Shown one piece after another: positions 1 to 7,597 of a stretch of DNA of 26,414 nucleotides. The notes beneath the pieces are model-generated. The model did not search any database. It had not been told where the DNA came from and was given only the letters and a program-made list of their open reading frames with translations. The stretch comes from CAYZPB01 sp964551195 (GTDB lineage Bacteria; Bacillota; Bacilli; Tepidibacillales; Tepidibacillaceae): positions 1 through 26,414 of the forward strand of contig CAZKBI010000017.1 in NCBI GenBank assembly GCA_964551195.1, read 5' to 3'. Position numbers and translations under genes: made by a program. Position 1 is the first letter of the stretch; every line of letters begins with the position of its first letter.

Positions 1-2636
1 TTTATCGTCGCTTGTGCGGAAGCCAATCTTGCTAATGGCACGCGATAGGGCGAACAGCTTACATAATCGAATCCTTGCTTATAAACAAATTCGATCGATC
101 TTGCCTCGCCACCATGCTCCCCGCAGATACCAACTTTTAAATCCGGCTTAACTGAGCGACCAAGTTTCGTACCCATTTCAATCAGTTTGCCAACACCATC
201 TACATCAATCGATATAAAAGGATTATCTGACAATATTTTATGATCTACATAATATTGCAAGAACTTACCCTCTGCATCATCGCGGCTAAAACCAAAACTA
301 GTCTGTGTCAAGTCGTTTGTTCCGAAAGAGAAGAAATCTGCCTGCTCCACAATCTCATCTGCCGTAACACATGCTCGCGGAAGCTCAATCATTGTTCCAA
401 TTAAATACGTGAAATCAACACCACTCTCCGCCTTAACTTGATTGGCAACCTTGATAACTAATTCACGTAGTATTCTAAGTTCATTAACATGTACTACCAA
501 AGGAATCATCACCTCAGGCTCAACATCAATGCCTTCCTTTGCGAGCTCTACAGTGGCGTTAAAAATTGCCTCTGCTTGCATAGCATAGATTTCTGGATAT
601 GTGATACCTAAACGGCATCCACGATGTCCCAGCATTGGGTTAAACTCTGAAAGATTACGCACCTTTTTCAGTAGTTGTTCTTTTTCGTTAATTATCTTTT
701 CATCAGCACCCTCATGCTTCAGTGTTAGAATTTCAACTACTAACTCCTCAGCATTAGGTAGAAACTCATGCAAGGGAGGGTCTAATAAACGAATTGTAAC
801 AGGTAAGCCTTGCATCTCGCGCAGAATACCCTCAAAGTCCTCCTGTTGCACCGGTAACAGCTTAGCCAGAGCTTCCTCGCGTTGCTCCACTGATTCCGCA
901 AGAATCATCTCACGAACAATTGGTAGGCGCGCTGGCTCATTAAACATATGTTCAGTTCGGCAGAGACCGATTCCCTTAGCTCCGAAGTCGCGTGCTTTTT
1001 TTGCATCGGCTGGGTTATCAGCGTTGGCACGAACCCCCATGGTTTTGACTTGGTCTGCCCATTCTAGAAGCTCTAGGAACTCACCAGATAACTCAGGGTC
1101 AATCAGCTTAACCTCACCCTGTACTACCTCACCTGTGCCACCATCTAAAGAGATAATTTCGCCCTTTTTCAACACTAATCCATTTGCAAAAATAACCTCG
1201 CCCGCCGCAGCGTCGATTTTGATTGATTCACAGCCAGTAATACACGGCTTACCCATACCGCGTGCAACTACTGCCGCATGGCTGGTCATGCCTCCTCGGC
1301 TAGTGAGAATTCCTTGCGCTTCAATCATTCCGTGTAGGTCTTCTGGTGTTGTCTCCGCCCTTACCAAAATAACTTTTTCGCCAAGTTTGCTCATCCGCTC
1401 AGACTCATCCGCAGTGAAGACAATTTTGCCGGTCGCCGCTCCCGGTGAAGCAGGGAGACCTTTTGCGATAATCTCAAGTTGTACTGTGGTATCAATCTGA
1501 CGATGGAGAAGTTTATCAAGATGCTCTGGTTGAATCCGCATAATTGCAGTTTCCTTATCGATTACACCCTCTTTAACAAGTGAAACAGCAATTTTGACTG
1601 CAGCTTGCGCCGTTCTTTTGCCGTTACGTGTCTGCAAGAGGTATAGCTTGCCACGCTCAATCGTAAACTCAATATCCTGCATGTCCTTATAATGACTTTC
1701 AAGTTGATTCGTAATATCTACAAACTGTTTAAAAACAGCTGGATTAACTTTCTCAAGTGTTGCGATTGTTTCAGGTGTGCGAATTCCTGCGACAACGTCT
1801 TCTCCCTGCGCATTCATCAGGTACTCACCGTAAAGAATTGCTTCCCCAGTTGAAGGGTTACGAGAAAAGGCTACCCCAGTTCCTGAATCCTCACCAAGAT
1901 TACCAAAAACCATCGATTGGATTGTTACAGCAGTTCCTAAATGGTCAGGAATACGGTTGATCTTTCGATAAATAATTGCCCTTTGATTATTCCAAGAGTT
2001 AAAGACCGCCTGAACCGCTAGTATTAGTTGCTCCTTAGGATCTTGAGGGAAAGCAGATTTAGTTTTCTGTGCAATAATATTTTTGAAAGCCTGAATAACC
2101 TCCTTCCAATCCTCAGCTGTTAGATCAGTATCAAGTTCAACACCTTTTATAGACTTAATGCGATCAATCTCTGTCTCGAAGAGGTAACCCTCTAATTCAA
2201 GTACAACATTGCTAAACATTTGGATAAAACGACGATAGCTATCATAAGCAAAGCGTCGATTACCGCTTAGCCTGCCCAGCACCTCAACCGTCTGATCATT
2301 TATCCCAAGATTTAGAACAGTGTCCATCATTCCTGGCATTGAGAAAACTGCACCAGAACGTACTGAGACAAGTAATGGATTATCTAAGTCGCCTAACTTC
2401 TTGCCAGTCTCTAGCTCAAGCTTTGCAAGGGCGTCATTAATCTGCCCTATAACCTCGTCAGAGATAACACGATTCTTGTCATAATAGTCGTTACATGCCT
2501 TTGTTGAGATTGTAAATCCTGGCGGAACTGGCAAACCTACGCGTGTCATTTCGGCTAGATTAGCCCCTTTTCCACCTAATAAATCTTTCATCTCTTTGCT
2601 GCCCTCTTTGAACAAAAACACATACTTATTACTCAC
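1..2636 (-). CDS. ppdK: Pyruvate, phosphate dikinase (PPDK), 3' end cut by window edge
   Basis: Interconverts pyruvate + ATP + Pi with PEP + AMP + PPi, a cytosolic enzyme of reversible glycolysis in anaerobes. The frame is open from GTG at 2636 to base 1, 878 codons. Family members are about 875-880 residues and the last visible residues (PYRVPLARLASAQ) match the usual C-terminus, so only a few codons are missing. Seen: N-terminal ATP-grasp start (GGKGANLAEM), the swivelling phosphohistidine motif GGMTSHAAVVARG with His453 and the regulatory Thr451, and the C-terminal PEP-site motif GICGEHGG with Cys838. The GTG start has an AGGGGAG Shine-Dalgarno about 6 nt upstream and lies inside the 3' end of the gene for its own regulatory protein (8 nt overlap), so the two are translationally linked. 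This long frame lacks an in-window stop but is unambiguous. Confidence 0.96.
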   Translation of the reverse strand, partial: MSNKYVFLFKEGSKEMKDLLGGKGANLAEMTRVGLPVPPGFTISTKACNDYYDKNRVISDEVIGQINDALAKLELETGKKLGDLDNPLLVSVRSGAVFSMPGMMDTVLNLGINDQTVEVLGRLSGNRRFAYDSYRRFIQMFSNVVLELEGYLFETEIDRIKSIKGVELDTDLTAEDWKEVIQAFKNIIAQKTKSAFPQDPKEQLILAVQAVFNSWNNQRAIIYRKINRIPDHLGTAVTIQSMVFGNLGEDSGTGVAFSRNPSTGEAILYGEYLMNAQGEDVVAGIRTPETIATLEKVNPAVFKQFVDITNQLESHYKDMQDIEFTIERGKLYLLQTRNGKRTAQAAVKIAVSLVKEGVIDKETAIMRIQPEHLDKLLHRQIDTTVQLEIIAKGLPASPGAATGKIVFTADESERMSKLGEKVILVRAETTPEDLHGMIEAQGILTSRGGMTSHAAVVARGMGKPCITGCESIKIDAAAGEVIFANGLVLKKGEIISLDGGTGEVVQGEVKLIDPELSGEFLELLEWADQVKTMGVRANADNPADAKKARDFGAKGIGLCRTEHMFNEPARLPIVREMILAESVEQREEALAKLLPVQQEDFEGILREMQGLPVTIRLLDPPLHEFLPNAEELVVEILTLKHEGADEKIINEKEQLLKKVRNLSEFNPMLGHRGCRLGITYPEIYAMQAEAIFNATVELAKEGIDVEPEVMIPLVVHVNELRILRELVIKVANQVKAESGVDFTYLIGTMIELPRACVTADEIVEQADFFSFGTNDLTQTSFGFSRDDAEGKFLQYYVDHKILSDNPFISIDVDGVGKLIEMGTKLGRSVKPDLKVGICGEHGGEARSIEFVYKQGFDYVSCSPYRVPLARLASAQATI

Positions 2637-3477
2637 AAATATCTCCCCTTTTTCGAATAATATCTAGAATAATACTTGCAATTTCCTCAATAGCTTTATT
2701 AGTAACATCAATTACTGGACAACCAATTCGTTTCATAATTTTTTCTGAATATTCAATCTCTTCCAGTATGCGCTCTAAACTCGCGTAATTTGCCTGGGTG
2801 GTTAATCCTAAAGATTTTAGACGCTCTTCCCTAATAACAAAAAGCTTCTCTGGATTAATTGTCAGCCCGATCACCTTTCGGTTAGAGATATCAAAAATTG
2901 CTTGTGGAGGCTTTACCTCAGGAACTAGCGGCACATTCGCTGTCTTAATTCGCTGGTTAGCTAGATACATTGAAAGCGGTGTTTTGGATGTCCGCGAGAC
3001 GCCTATCAGCACGATATCTGCGTCGAGAATTCCACGCGGATTTTTACCATCATCGTATTTTACAGCAAATTCGATTGCTGCGATTTTTTTGAAGTATTCC
3101 TCATCAAGTTTACGAACAAGACCTGGTTCTTGTTTAGCTGGTTTTCTATACAGATCCTCAAAGGCATTAATCATCGGCCCCATAATATCGACGACTGGAA
3201 TACCCTCTACTGCCGCTCGAGCAATTAGATAATTTTTCAATTCATCAACCACCATCGTCAAGACCATCACTACATTTAAGTCCATCACTAGTTCGATTGT
3301 TTGTTCAATCATTTCATAATCATTAATATGAGAAACACGGCGGATATCTGCATAAGCCCCATTGAACTGACTAATTGCAGCACGCACCACAAATTCTGCA
3401 GTGTCACCGATGGAGTCTGAAACAATATATATTATTGGTCGTTCCTCCTCAATAAAAATCAGACTCGCCTCCTTCAT
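2629..3477 (-). CDS. PPDK regulatory protein (bifunctional kinase/phosphorylase, DUF299 family)
   Basis: Family members inactivate PPDK by ADP-dependent phosphorylation of the threonine next to the catalytic histidine, and reactivate it by Pi-dependent removal of that phosphate. The product is 282 aa from ATG 3477. Visible are the N-terminal family signature (IIYIVSDSIGDTAE, residues 15-28) and the P-loop-like nucleotide motif GVSRTSKTPLS (159-169). It lies directly upstream of ppdK and overlaps it by 8 nt, which settles the substrate as PPDK rather than PEP synthase. The start is uncertain: ATG 3477 has no Shine-Dalgarno upstream, while AAGGAGG falls inside codons 2-4 and GAGGAGG inside codons 10-12 (see findings). 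The domain proper begins near residue 14. Confidence 0.93.
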   Translation of the reverse strand: MKEASLIFIEEERPIIYIVSDSIGDTAEFVVRAAISQFNGAYADIRRVSHINDYEMIEQTIELVMDLNVVMVLTMVVDELKNYLIARAAVEGIPVVDIMGPMINAFEDLYRKPAKQEPGLVRKLDEEYFKKIAAIEFAVKYDDGKNPRGILDADIVLIGVSRTSKTPLSMYLANQRIKTANVPLVPEVKPPQAIFDISNRKVIGLTINPEKLFVIREERLKSLGLTTQANYASLERILEEIEYSEKIMKRIGCPVIDVTNKAIEEIASIILDIIRKRGDICE

Positions 3478-3488
3478 TTACACAATCT

Positions 3489-3517
3489 ATATTATATTTT
3501 CTATAATATCAATGCAA
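3489..3517 (-). promoter_or_regulatory. Putative promoter for PPDK regulatory protein and ppdK
   Basis: On the minus strand TTGCAT (3512-3517) is followed after 17 nt by TAATAT (3489-3494), or after 15 nt by TATAAT (3491-3496). It sits in the 44-nt gap after glyS. The same stretch holds a perfect AT-rich 8-bp inverted repeat (ATATTATA at 3489-3496, TATAATAT at 3502-3509). Initiation from here would put the transcript start only a few bases before ATG 3477. AT-rich sequence makes chance matches likely. Confidence 0.4.
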
Positions 3518-3521
3518 TAAT

Positions 3522-5594
3522 TTAGTCAAATACCAGCTTGCAAAAATCAGCATAGCACAAAATTTGATCGGAAATTGCTTTTAACAATCCAAGACGCTGT
3601 TCACGCACTTTCGGATCATCTACCATCACCATTATCTGATCAAAATAATTATCGATTGACGTATGCATTTTTCTTAGCTCTGCAAAAATCAAGCTTTGAT
3701 CACTCGTCTGCTCGCTAACCGCAAGTAACTGCTTATAAGCTTGATATAGCTCCTTCTCCTCCATCTCTAGATAGTAGTTCGCATCTAATTTTGTGCAAGT
3801 AGCTTTTGTCGCGATATTAACAACTCGTGTTAGAGAATCGATCACCTGCTTAAAATCAGGCTTAGCCATCTCTGCAGTTAATAAAGCTGCTCGGTCAATA
3901 ATTCGGCTTATGTCGTAGCGCTCAACTGCTAGAAGAGCATCAATTATGTCGTAAGAAATTCCTTTATCCTGTAATAGTCTTTTAATTCGTAGTTCAAAGA
4001 ATGCGCTAAGCTCCTCAATTAAGAGCTTGCGTTCTTTAAATAAGAGTCCTGACTCCTCATAGCAATCAATTGCATATGTGAAAAGCTGGTCGAGCAGTAA
4101 ACTTGTTTGCTCTTCTTGGATAATCTGCACAATCCCTGTTGCTGCACGACGTAGACCTAGCGGGTCCAGTGATCCAGTCGGAATTCTGCCAATGATGAAT
4201 GCACCAACAATATTATCTAATTTGTCAGCAATACTAACTACTTGCCCAGCTAGGCTTGACGGCAGTTGATCACCGCTGAAACGCGGCAGATAATGTTCAC
4301 TGATTGCTTTAGCAACTGCAGGCTCTTCACCCTGCTTAAGCGCATAGAGCTCGCCCATGTAGCCCTGAAGTTCAGGAAATTCATTAACCATATTTGTCAC
4401 AAGGTCAAATTTGCAGATCTTCGCTGCACGCTGACAAGTAATAACTTTAGTAGCCGAAACCTGCAACTTCTCAGTAATTAGCCCAGTTAAGGCAACTAAG
4501 CGATTAGATTTATCAGCAACCGTCCCTAATTTATCTTGAAAAATTAACTGCGAAAGTTTATCAAATTGTTCAGCAATCATTATCTTTTGGTCTTCTAAGT
4601 AGAAGAAACGCGCATCTGCTAAACGGGCACTAATTACCTTCTCATTGCCTTTAGCAACAAGTTCTAGTGATTTATCGTCGCCGTTTCGTACCGCAACAAA
4701 ATACGGCAGTAACTGACCCGATTTATTTTCGACCGAGAAATAGCGCTGATGGACCTTCATCGTTGTTACTAGAACAATTGCTGGTAGATCAAGATACTCC
4801 TCATCATAGTTGCCGACAAAAATTGTCGGGTATTCAACAAGGTTAACTACCTCTTTTAATAATTCTTCATCAATTGGAATCTGCCAGTCACGCTCTTCCA
4901 TTAACTCTTCCAGCTGTGTGACGATCATCTTAGCTCTTTTGTCCGGCTCAACAATTACATACTCATTTGCCAGTAACTCTGGATATTGCTGTGGTTCCGC
5001 GATTCTTACAGGCCCACCCAGAAAACGATGCCCGTAGCTAATGTTAGCTGATTGAATTCCAGCAACTTCAAATGGTAGGATTTTATCGCCATAAATCGCT
5101 AATAACCAATGAATTGGTCGTAGATATCGTAGCTCCTCCTTTCCCCAACGCATATTTTTGGGAAAGGTCATGCCGCTCACCAACTCAGGTAGCGCTGCAG
5201 CAAGTAGCTCCTCGACTTTTTGTCCAACAATCTCCTTGCGAAGAAAAACATAATCAGCGCCCTTAACGCTCTCCACATATAAATCGTCGAGGGAGCCGCT
5301 TTGTCCACGGACAAAGCCCTCGGTTGCGCGACTCCAGCTTCCATCCTCATTCCGCGCAAGTGCCAATGATGGCCCACGTTTTTCTTCCACACGGTTCTCT
5401 TGGCACCCCGCAACCGAGCTTGCCATAACAGCCAGGCGCCGCGGCGTCGAATAAGTAACAATCTCCTGATAGGAGATTGTTGCTTCGTCAAGCCAAGCAG
5501 CTAGCCTGTCGGCTAATTGTTGGCTTGCGCCATCTATGTAACGTGCTGGCATCTCTTCCATACCAATCTCAATTAATAAGTCCTTATATTCCAC
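3522..5594 (-). CDS. glyS: Glycyl-tRNA synthetase beta subunit
   Basis: The beta chain of the alpha2-beta2 glycyl-tRNA synthetase, which contributes tRNA recognition to charging of tRNA-Gly in the cytosol. It is 690 aa, a normal length for the family. The N-terminus (MEYKDLLIEIGMEEMPARY) and the AQGARE-like interior match bacterial GlyS, with the conserved segment MTFPKNMRWG near residues 141-150 and the C-terminal anticodon-binding region. The start is GTG 5594, preceded by AGGAG at 9 nt. It follows glyQ by 73 nt, so the two subunits share the T-box-controlled transcript. Confidence 0.97.
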   Translation of the reverse strand: MEYKDLLIEIGMEEMPARYIDGASQQLADRLAAWLDEATISYQEIVTYSTPRRLAVMASSVAGCQENRVEEKRGPSLALARNEDGSWSRATEGFVRGQSGSLDDLYVESVKGADYVFLRKEIVGQKVEELLAAALPELVSGMTFPKNMRWGKEELRYLRPIHWLLAIYGDKILPFEVAGIQSANISYGHRFLGGPVRIAEPQQYPELLANEYVIVEPDKRAKMIVTQLEELMEERDWQIPIDEELLKEVVNLVEYPTIFVGNYDEEYLDLPAIVLVTTMKVHQRYFSVENKSGQLLPYFVAVRNGDDKSLELVAKGNEKVISARLADARFFYLEDQKIMIAEQFDKLSQLIFQDKLGTVADKSNRLVALTGLITEKLQVSATKVITCQRAAKICKFDLVTNMVNEFPELQGYMGELYALKQGEEPAVAKAISEHYLPRFSGDQLPSSLAGQVVSIADKLDNIVGAFIIGRIPTGSLDPLGLRRAATGIVQIIQEEQTSLLLDQLFTYAIDCYEESGLLFKERKLLIEELSAFFELRIKRLLQDKGISYDIIDALLAVERYDISRIIDRAALLTAEMAKPDFKQVIDSLTRVVNIATKATCTKLDANYYLEMEEKELYQAYKQLLAVSEQTSDQSLIFAELRKMHTSIDNYFDQIMVMVDDPKVREQRLGLLKAISDQILCYADFCKLVFD

Positions 5595-5614
5595 CTAACA
5601 ACTCTCCTCTCGAA

Positions 5615-5642
5615 AATTATGAGCTAAGCAAACTTCATAATT
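5615..5642 (-). other. Intercistronic hairpin between glyQ and glyS
   Basis: A perfect 8-bp inverted repeat (AATTATGA and TCATAATT, loop 12 nt) lies between the glyQ stop and the glyS Shine-Dalgarno. No long U run follows, so it does not look like a terminator. It could be an mRNA-processing or stability element, or chance in AT-rich spacer. Confidence 0.3.
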
Positions 5643-5667
5643 ACACCTATAATAGCGCGCCAAGGCG

Positions 5668-6537
5668 CTACTTCTTCAACAAGGGAAAACCTAGCCGCTC
5701 GCGCTCTTCATAATAAAGCTGCGTGCAAGCGCGCGCTAAATTACGCACGCGTCTGATATAATTGGCGCGCTCCGTCACACTAATTGCGCCTCGAGCATCA
5801 AGCTGATTAAAAACGTGCGAACATTTCAGAATATAATCGTAAGCTGGATAAACGAGTTTCTCTTCGATAATTCGTGTCGCTTCAGTCTCATACATATTAA
5901 AAAGTTCTAGAAGCATCTTCGCATCTGCAACCTCGAAACTATACTTGGATTGTTCATACTCTTGCTGCTTAAAAATATCAGCATAATTATAACCACTAAC
6001 CCACTCTAAATCGAAAACATTATCCTTCTGCTGAATATAAGAAGCTAATCGCTCAATTCCATAGGTAAGTTCAACCGAAATTGGATCACAATCCAGGCCA
6101 CCAATCTGTTGAAAATAGGTAAATTGGGTAATTTCCATTCCATCCAGCCAGACTTCCCAGCCTAGCCCCCAAGCGCCGAAGGTTGGGTTCTCCCAGTTAT
6201 CCTCTACAAAGCGTATATCGTGCCTTAGAGGGTCAATTCCAAGCTCCACAAGGCTATTTAAATACAAGTCTTGGATGTTTTCTGGCGAGGGCTTGATAAG
6301 AACCTGAAATTGATGATGCTGATAGAGACGATTTGGATTTTCACCATAACGACCATCAGCCGGTCGACGCGATGGTTCAAGGTAAGCAACACTCCAGGGC
6401 TCTGGGCCAATTGCTCGCAGCATGGTCAGTGGATTCAACGTTCCCGCGCCTTTTTCAATATCATAAGGTTGCCCGATAATACAACCTTGCTCTGCCCAAT
6501 ATTTTTGTAGTTGTAGAATCATTTCTTGCAAATTCAC
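5668..6537 (-). CDS. glyQ: Glycyl-tRNA synthetase alpha subunit
   Basis: The catalytic class II alpha chain of the two-subunit glycyl-tRNA synthetase, forming glycyl-adenylate and partnering GlyS. It is 289 aa from the chosen start. Seen: MILQLQKYWAEQGCIIGQPY at the N-terminus, the motif GPEPWSVAYLEPSRRPADGR, and NRLYQHHQFQV, all typical of GlyQ. The frame could begin at TTG 6543, but GGAGG lies only 2 nt from that codon and 8 nt from GTG 6537, so GTG 6537 is preferred. It is the first gene after a glycine T-box leader, so expression should rise when uncharged tRNA-Gly accumulates. Confidence 0.97.
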   Translation of the reverse strand: MNLQEMILQLQKYWAEQGCIIGQPYDIEKGAGTLNPLTMLRAIGPEPWSVAYLEPSRRPADGRYGENPNRLYQHHQFQVLIKPSPENIQDLYLNSLVELGIDPLRHDIRFVEDNWENPTFGAWGLGWEVWLDGMEITQFTYFQQIGGLDCDPISVELTYGIERLASYIQQKDNVFDLEWVSGYNYADIFKQQEYEQSKYSFEVADAKMLLELFNMYETEATRIIEEKLVYPAYDYILKCSHVFNQLDARGAISVTERANYIRRVRNLARACTQLYYEERERLGFPLLKK

Positions 6538-6568
6538 GAACAACGCCTCCGCTCATAATTTTATAAAT

Positions 6569-6614
6569 AAAAAATCCTCACATCACTATACCCCAAAATG
6601 CGTATAGGGACGAG
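6569..6614 (-). terminator. T-box-controlled intrinsic terminator ahead of glyQ
   Basis: In the RNA, CTATAC pairs with GTATAG and, outside an internal loop, CTCGT pairs with the downstream GTGAG (two wobbles). A run of six U (6570s) follows. The 5' side overlaps the sequence just after the T-box motif, so the antiterminator and this terminator should be mutually exclusive, as in other T-box leaders. Confidence 0.75.
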
Positions 6615-6785
6615 AGTACTCCCGCGGTTCCACCCTAATTGATTGCCAAGTGACAATCCAACTTATTTTAACGACTCCAGAGTGCCCTTCACCAGACTAT
6701 CAGCAGGCTCCCACTACTTCCCCACTCGCTTCGATAATAGTTGACTAGCTACTTCTCTCTCTCATTGCCACAGTTATTTTATTAA
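6569..6785 (-). promoter_or_regulatory. Glycine-specific T-box riboswitch leader of glyQ-glyS
   Basis: The T-box motif AGGGTGGAACCGCGGG lies at 6621-6636 and is read toward glyQ. Upstream the Stem I landmarks are present in order: GAGAGAGAAGTAGC near the 5' end, the distal-loop-like AGCGAG and GTGGGAGCC, then GAAGGGCACTCTGGAGT, which carries the specifier. The specifier is read as GGC (6684-6686), followed by the expected purine A, and matches tRNA-Gly with anticodon GCC. Family knowledge: uncharged tRNA-Gly stabilises the antiterminator and lets transcription enter glyQ-glyS. The 5' boundary is estimated from the promoter. Confidence 0.92.
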
Positions 6786-6789
6786 CTAA

Positions 6790-6819
6790 ATTATATCCTA
6801 CTGTCGAGCGATTATGCAA
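6790..6819 (-). promoter_or_regulatory. Sigma-A-type promoter of the glyQ-glyS T-box leader
   Basis: On the minus strand TTGCAT (6814-6819) is followed by an 18-nt spacer and a consensus TATAAT (6790-6795). It is located between recO and the T-box, at the right distance for a leader of about 245 nt. Confidence 0.7.
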
Positions 6820-6841
6820 CTAAACAAATTATACATATAAT

Positions 6842-7588
6842 CTATTCCTCAAACTCCCTCAAAAGCTCCAGAAAACCACGCGATTTTAAAGCAATACCAA
6901 TATACTGATCACAGAATCCCTCGGTCACGCGGCGCAGTTCATCTCGCGTCTCAGCACGTAGATTAATCTCGCCCAGTTGAGATAAGTCCAATTCCACAAA
7001 AATTCGCAGCAACCTAATCGTATTTTCCTGTAAAATAATACTAGCCTCGTCTAGATGCATTTTGCAGAGTAAACCGCCGCGGTTAATACTAAAGCCAACT
7101 AACTCCGCATGCCCGTCGCAGACTGAGCAAGAACCAAGTTGTGGCAGAATACCTATAATCTGAAAAAGCTTCATCTCAAATATTCTTACTACAACCTCTG
7201 CATCCTTTCCCGCGGCTATTTGCTCTAGAGCGCTAAGTAGCAGTTCAAATAAGGGTACATTTGCTTGATCAGATTCTGAAATTCGATCCACCAATTCAAC
7301 AAGATATGCCGCATAAGCTGTCTTTTCGATATCCGCGTAAATTGCAGAAAAATGTTTCACACATTCTCCTGAATTTAGTGTACCCATATTTGCATTGCGT
7401 TTGCGGAAATAAATAAATTTCCCATGCATAAATACCTGAGTAACCGCGTTAAGACGACTATTATTCTTTTTGGCACCACGGGCTAGAATAGCAACTTTTC
7501 CCTGTTCACGCGTAAATAGGGTAATTATACGATCACCCTCTAAATAGTCTATCGACTTAACCACAATCGCCTCAACATTGGTAAGCAT
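6842..7588 (-). CDS. recO: DNA repair protein RecO
   Basis: RecO helps load RecA onto SSB-coated single-stranded DNA with RecR (RecF pathway) and anneals DNA strands. The product is 248 aa, normal for the family. The N-terminal OB fold begins at once (VEAIVVKSIDYLEGDRIITL), with ARGAKK near residues 36-41 and a helical C-terminal part. The zinc site reads C154-x2-C157 ... C175-x2-H178, so the fourth ligand would be His rather than the more common Cys. ATG 7588 has a GGTGGG Shine-Dalgarno. It begins 9 nt after the SCIFF maturase stop, so it is cotranscribed with the peptide-modification genes. Confidence 0.94.
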   Translation of the reverse strand: MLTNVEAIVVKSIDYLEGDRIITLFTREQGKVAILARGAKKNNSRLNAVTQVFMHGKFIYFRKRNANMGTLNSGECVKHFSAIYADIEKTAYAAYLVELVDRISESDQANVPLFELLLSALEQIAAGKDAEVVVRIFEMKLFQIIGILPQLGSCSVCDGHAELVGFSINRGGLLCKMHLDEASIILQENTIRLLRIFVELDLSQLGEINLRAETRDELRRVTEGFCDQYIGIALKSRGFLELLREFEE

Positions 7589-7597
7589 TGACCCACC

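Noticed and set aside
601..1500. A 299-codon open frame on the plus strand
   Set aside because: It is antisense to ppdK, whose frame carries all PPDK motifs; the plus-strand product is Ser-rich with no recognisable domain.
3489..3509. AT-rich inverted repeat as glyS terminator
   Set aside because: All-AT stem with no following U run; better read as a promoter region.
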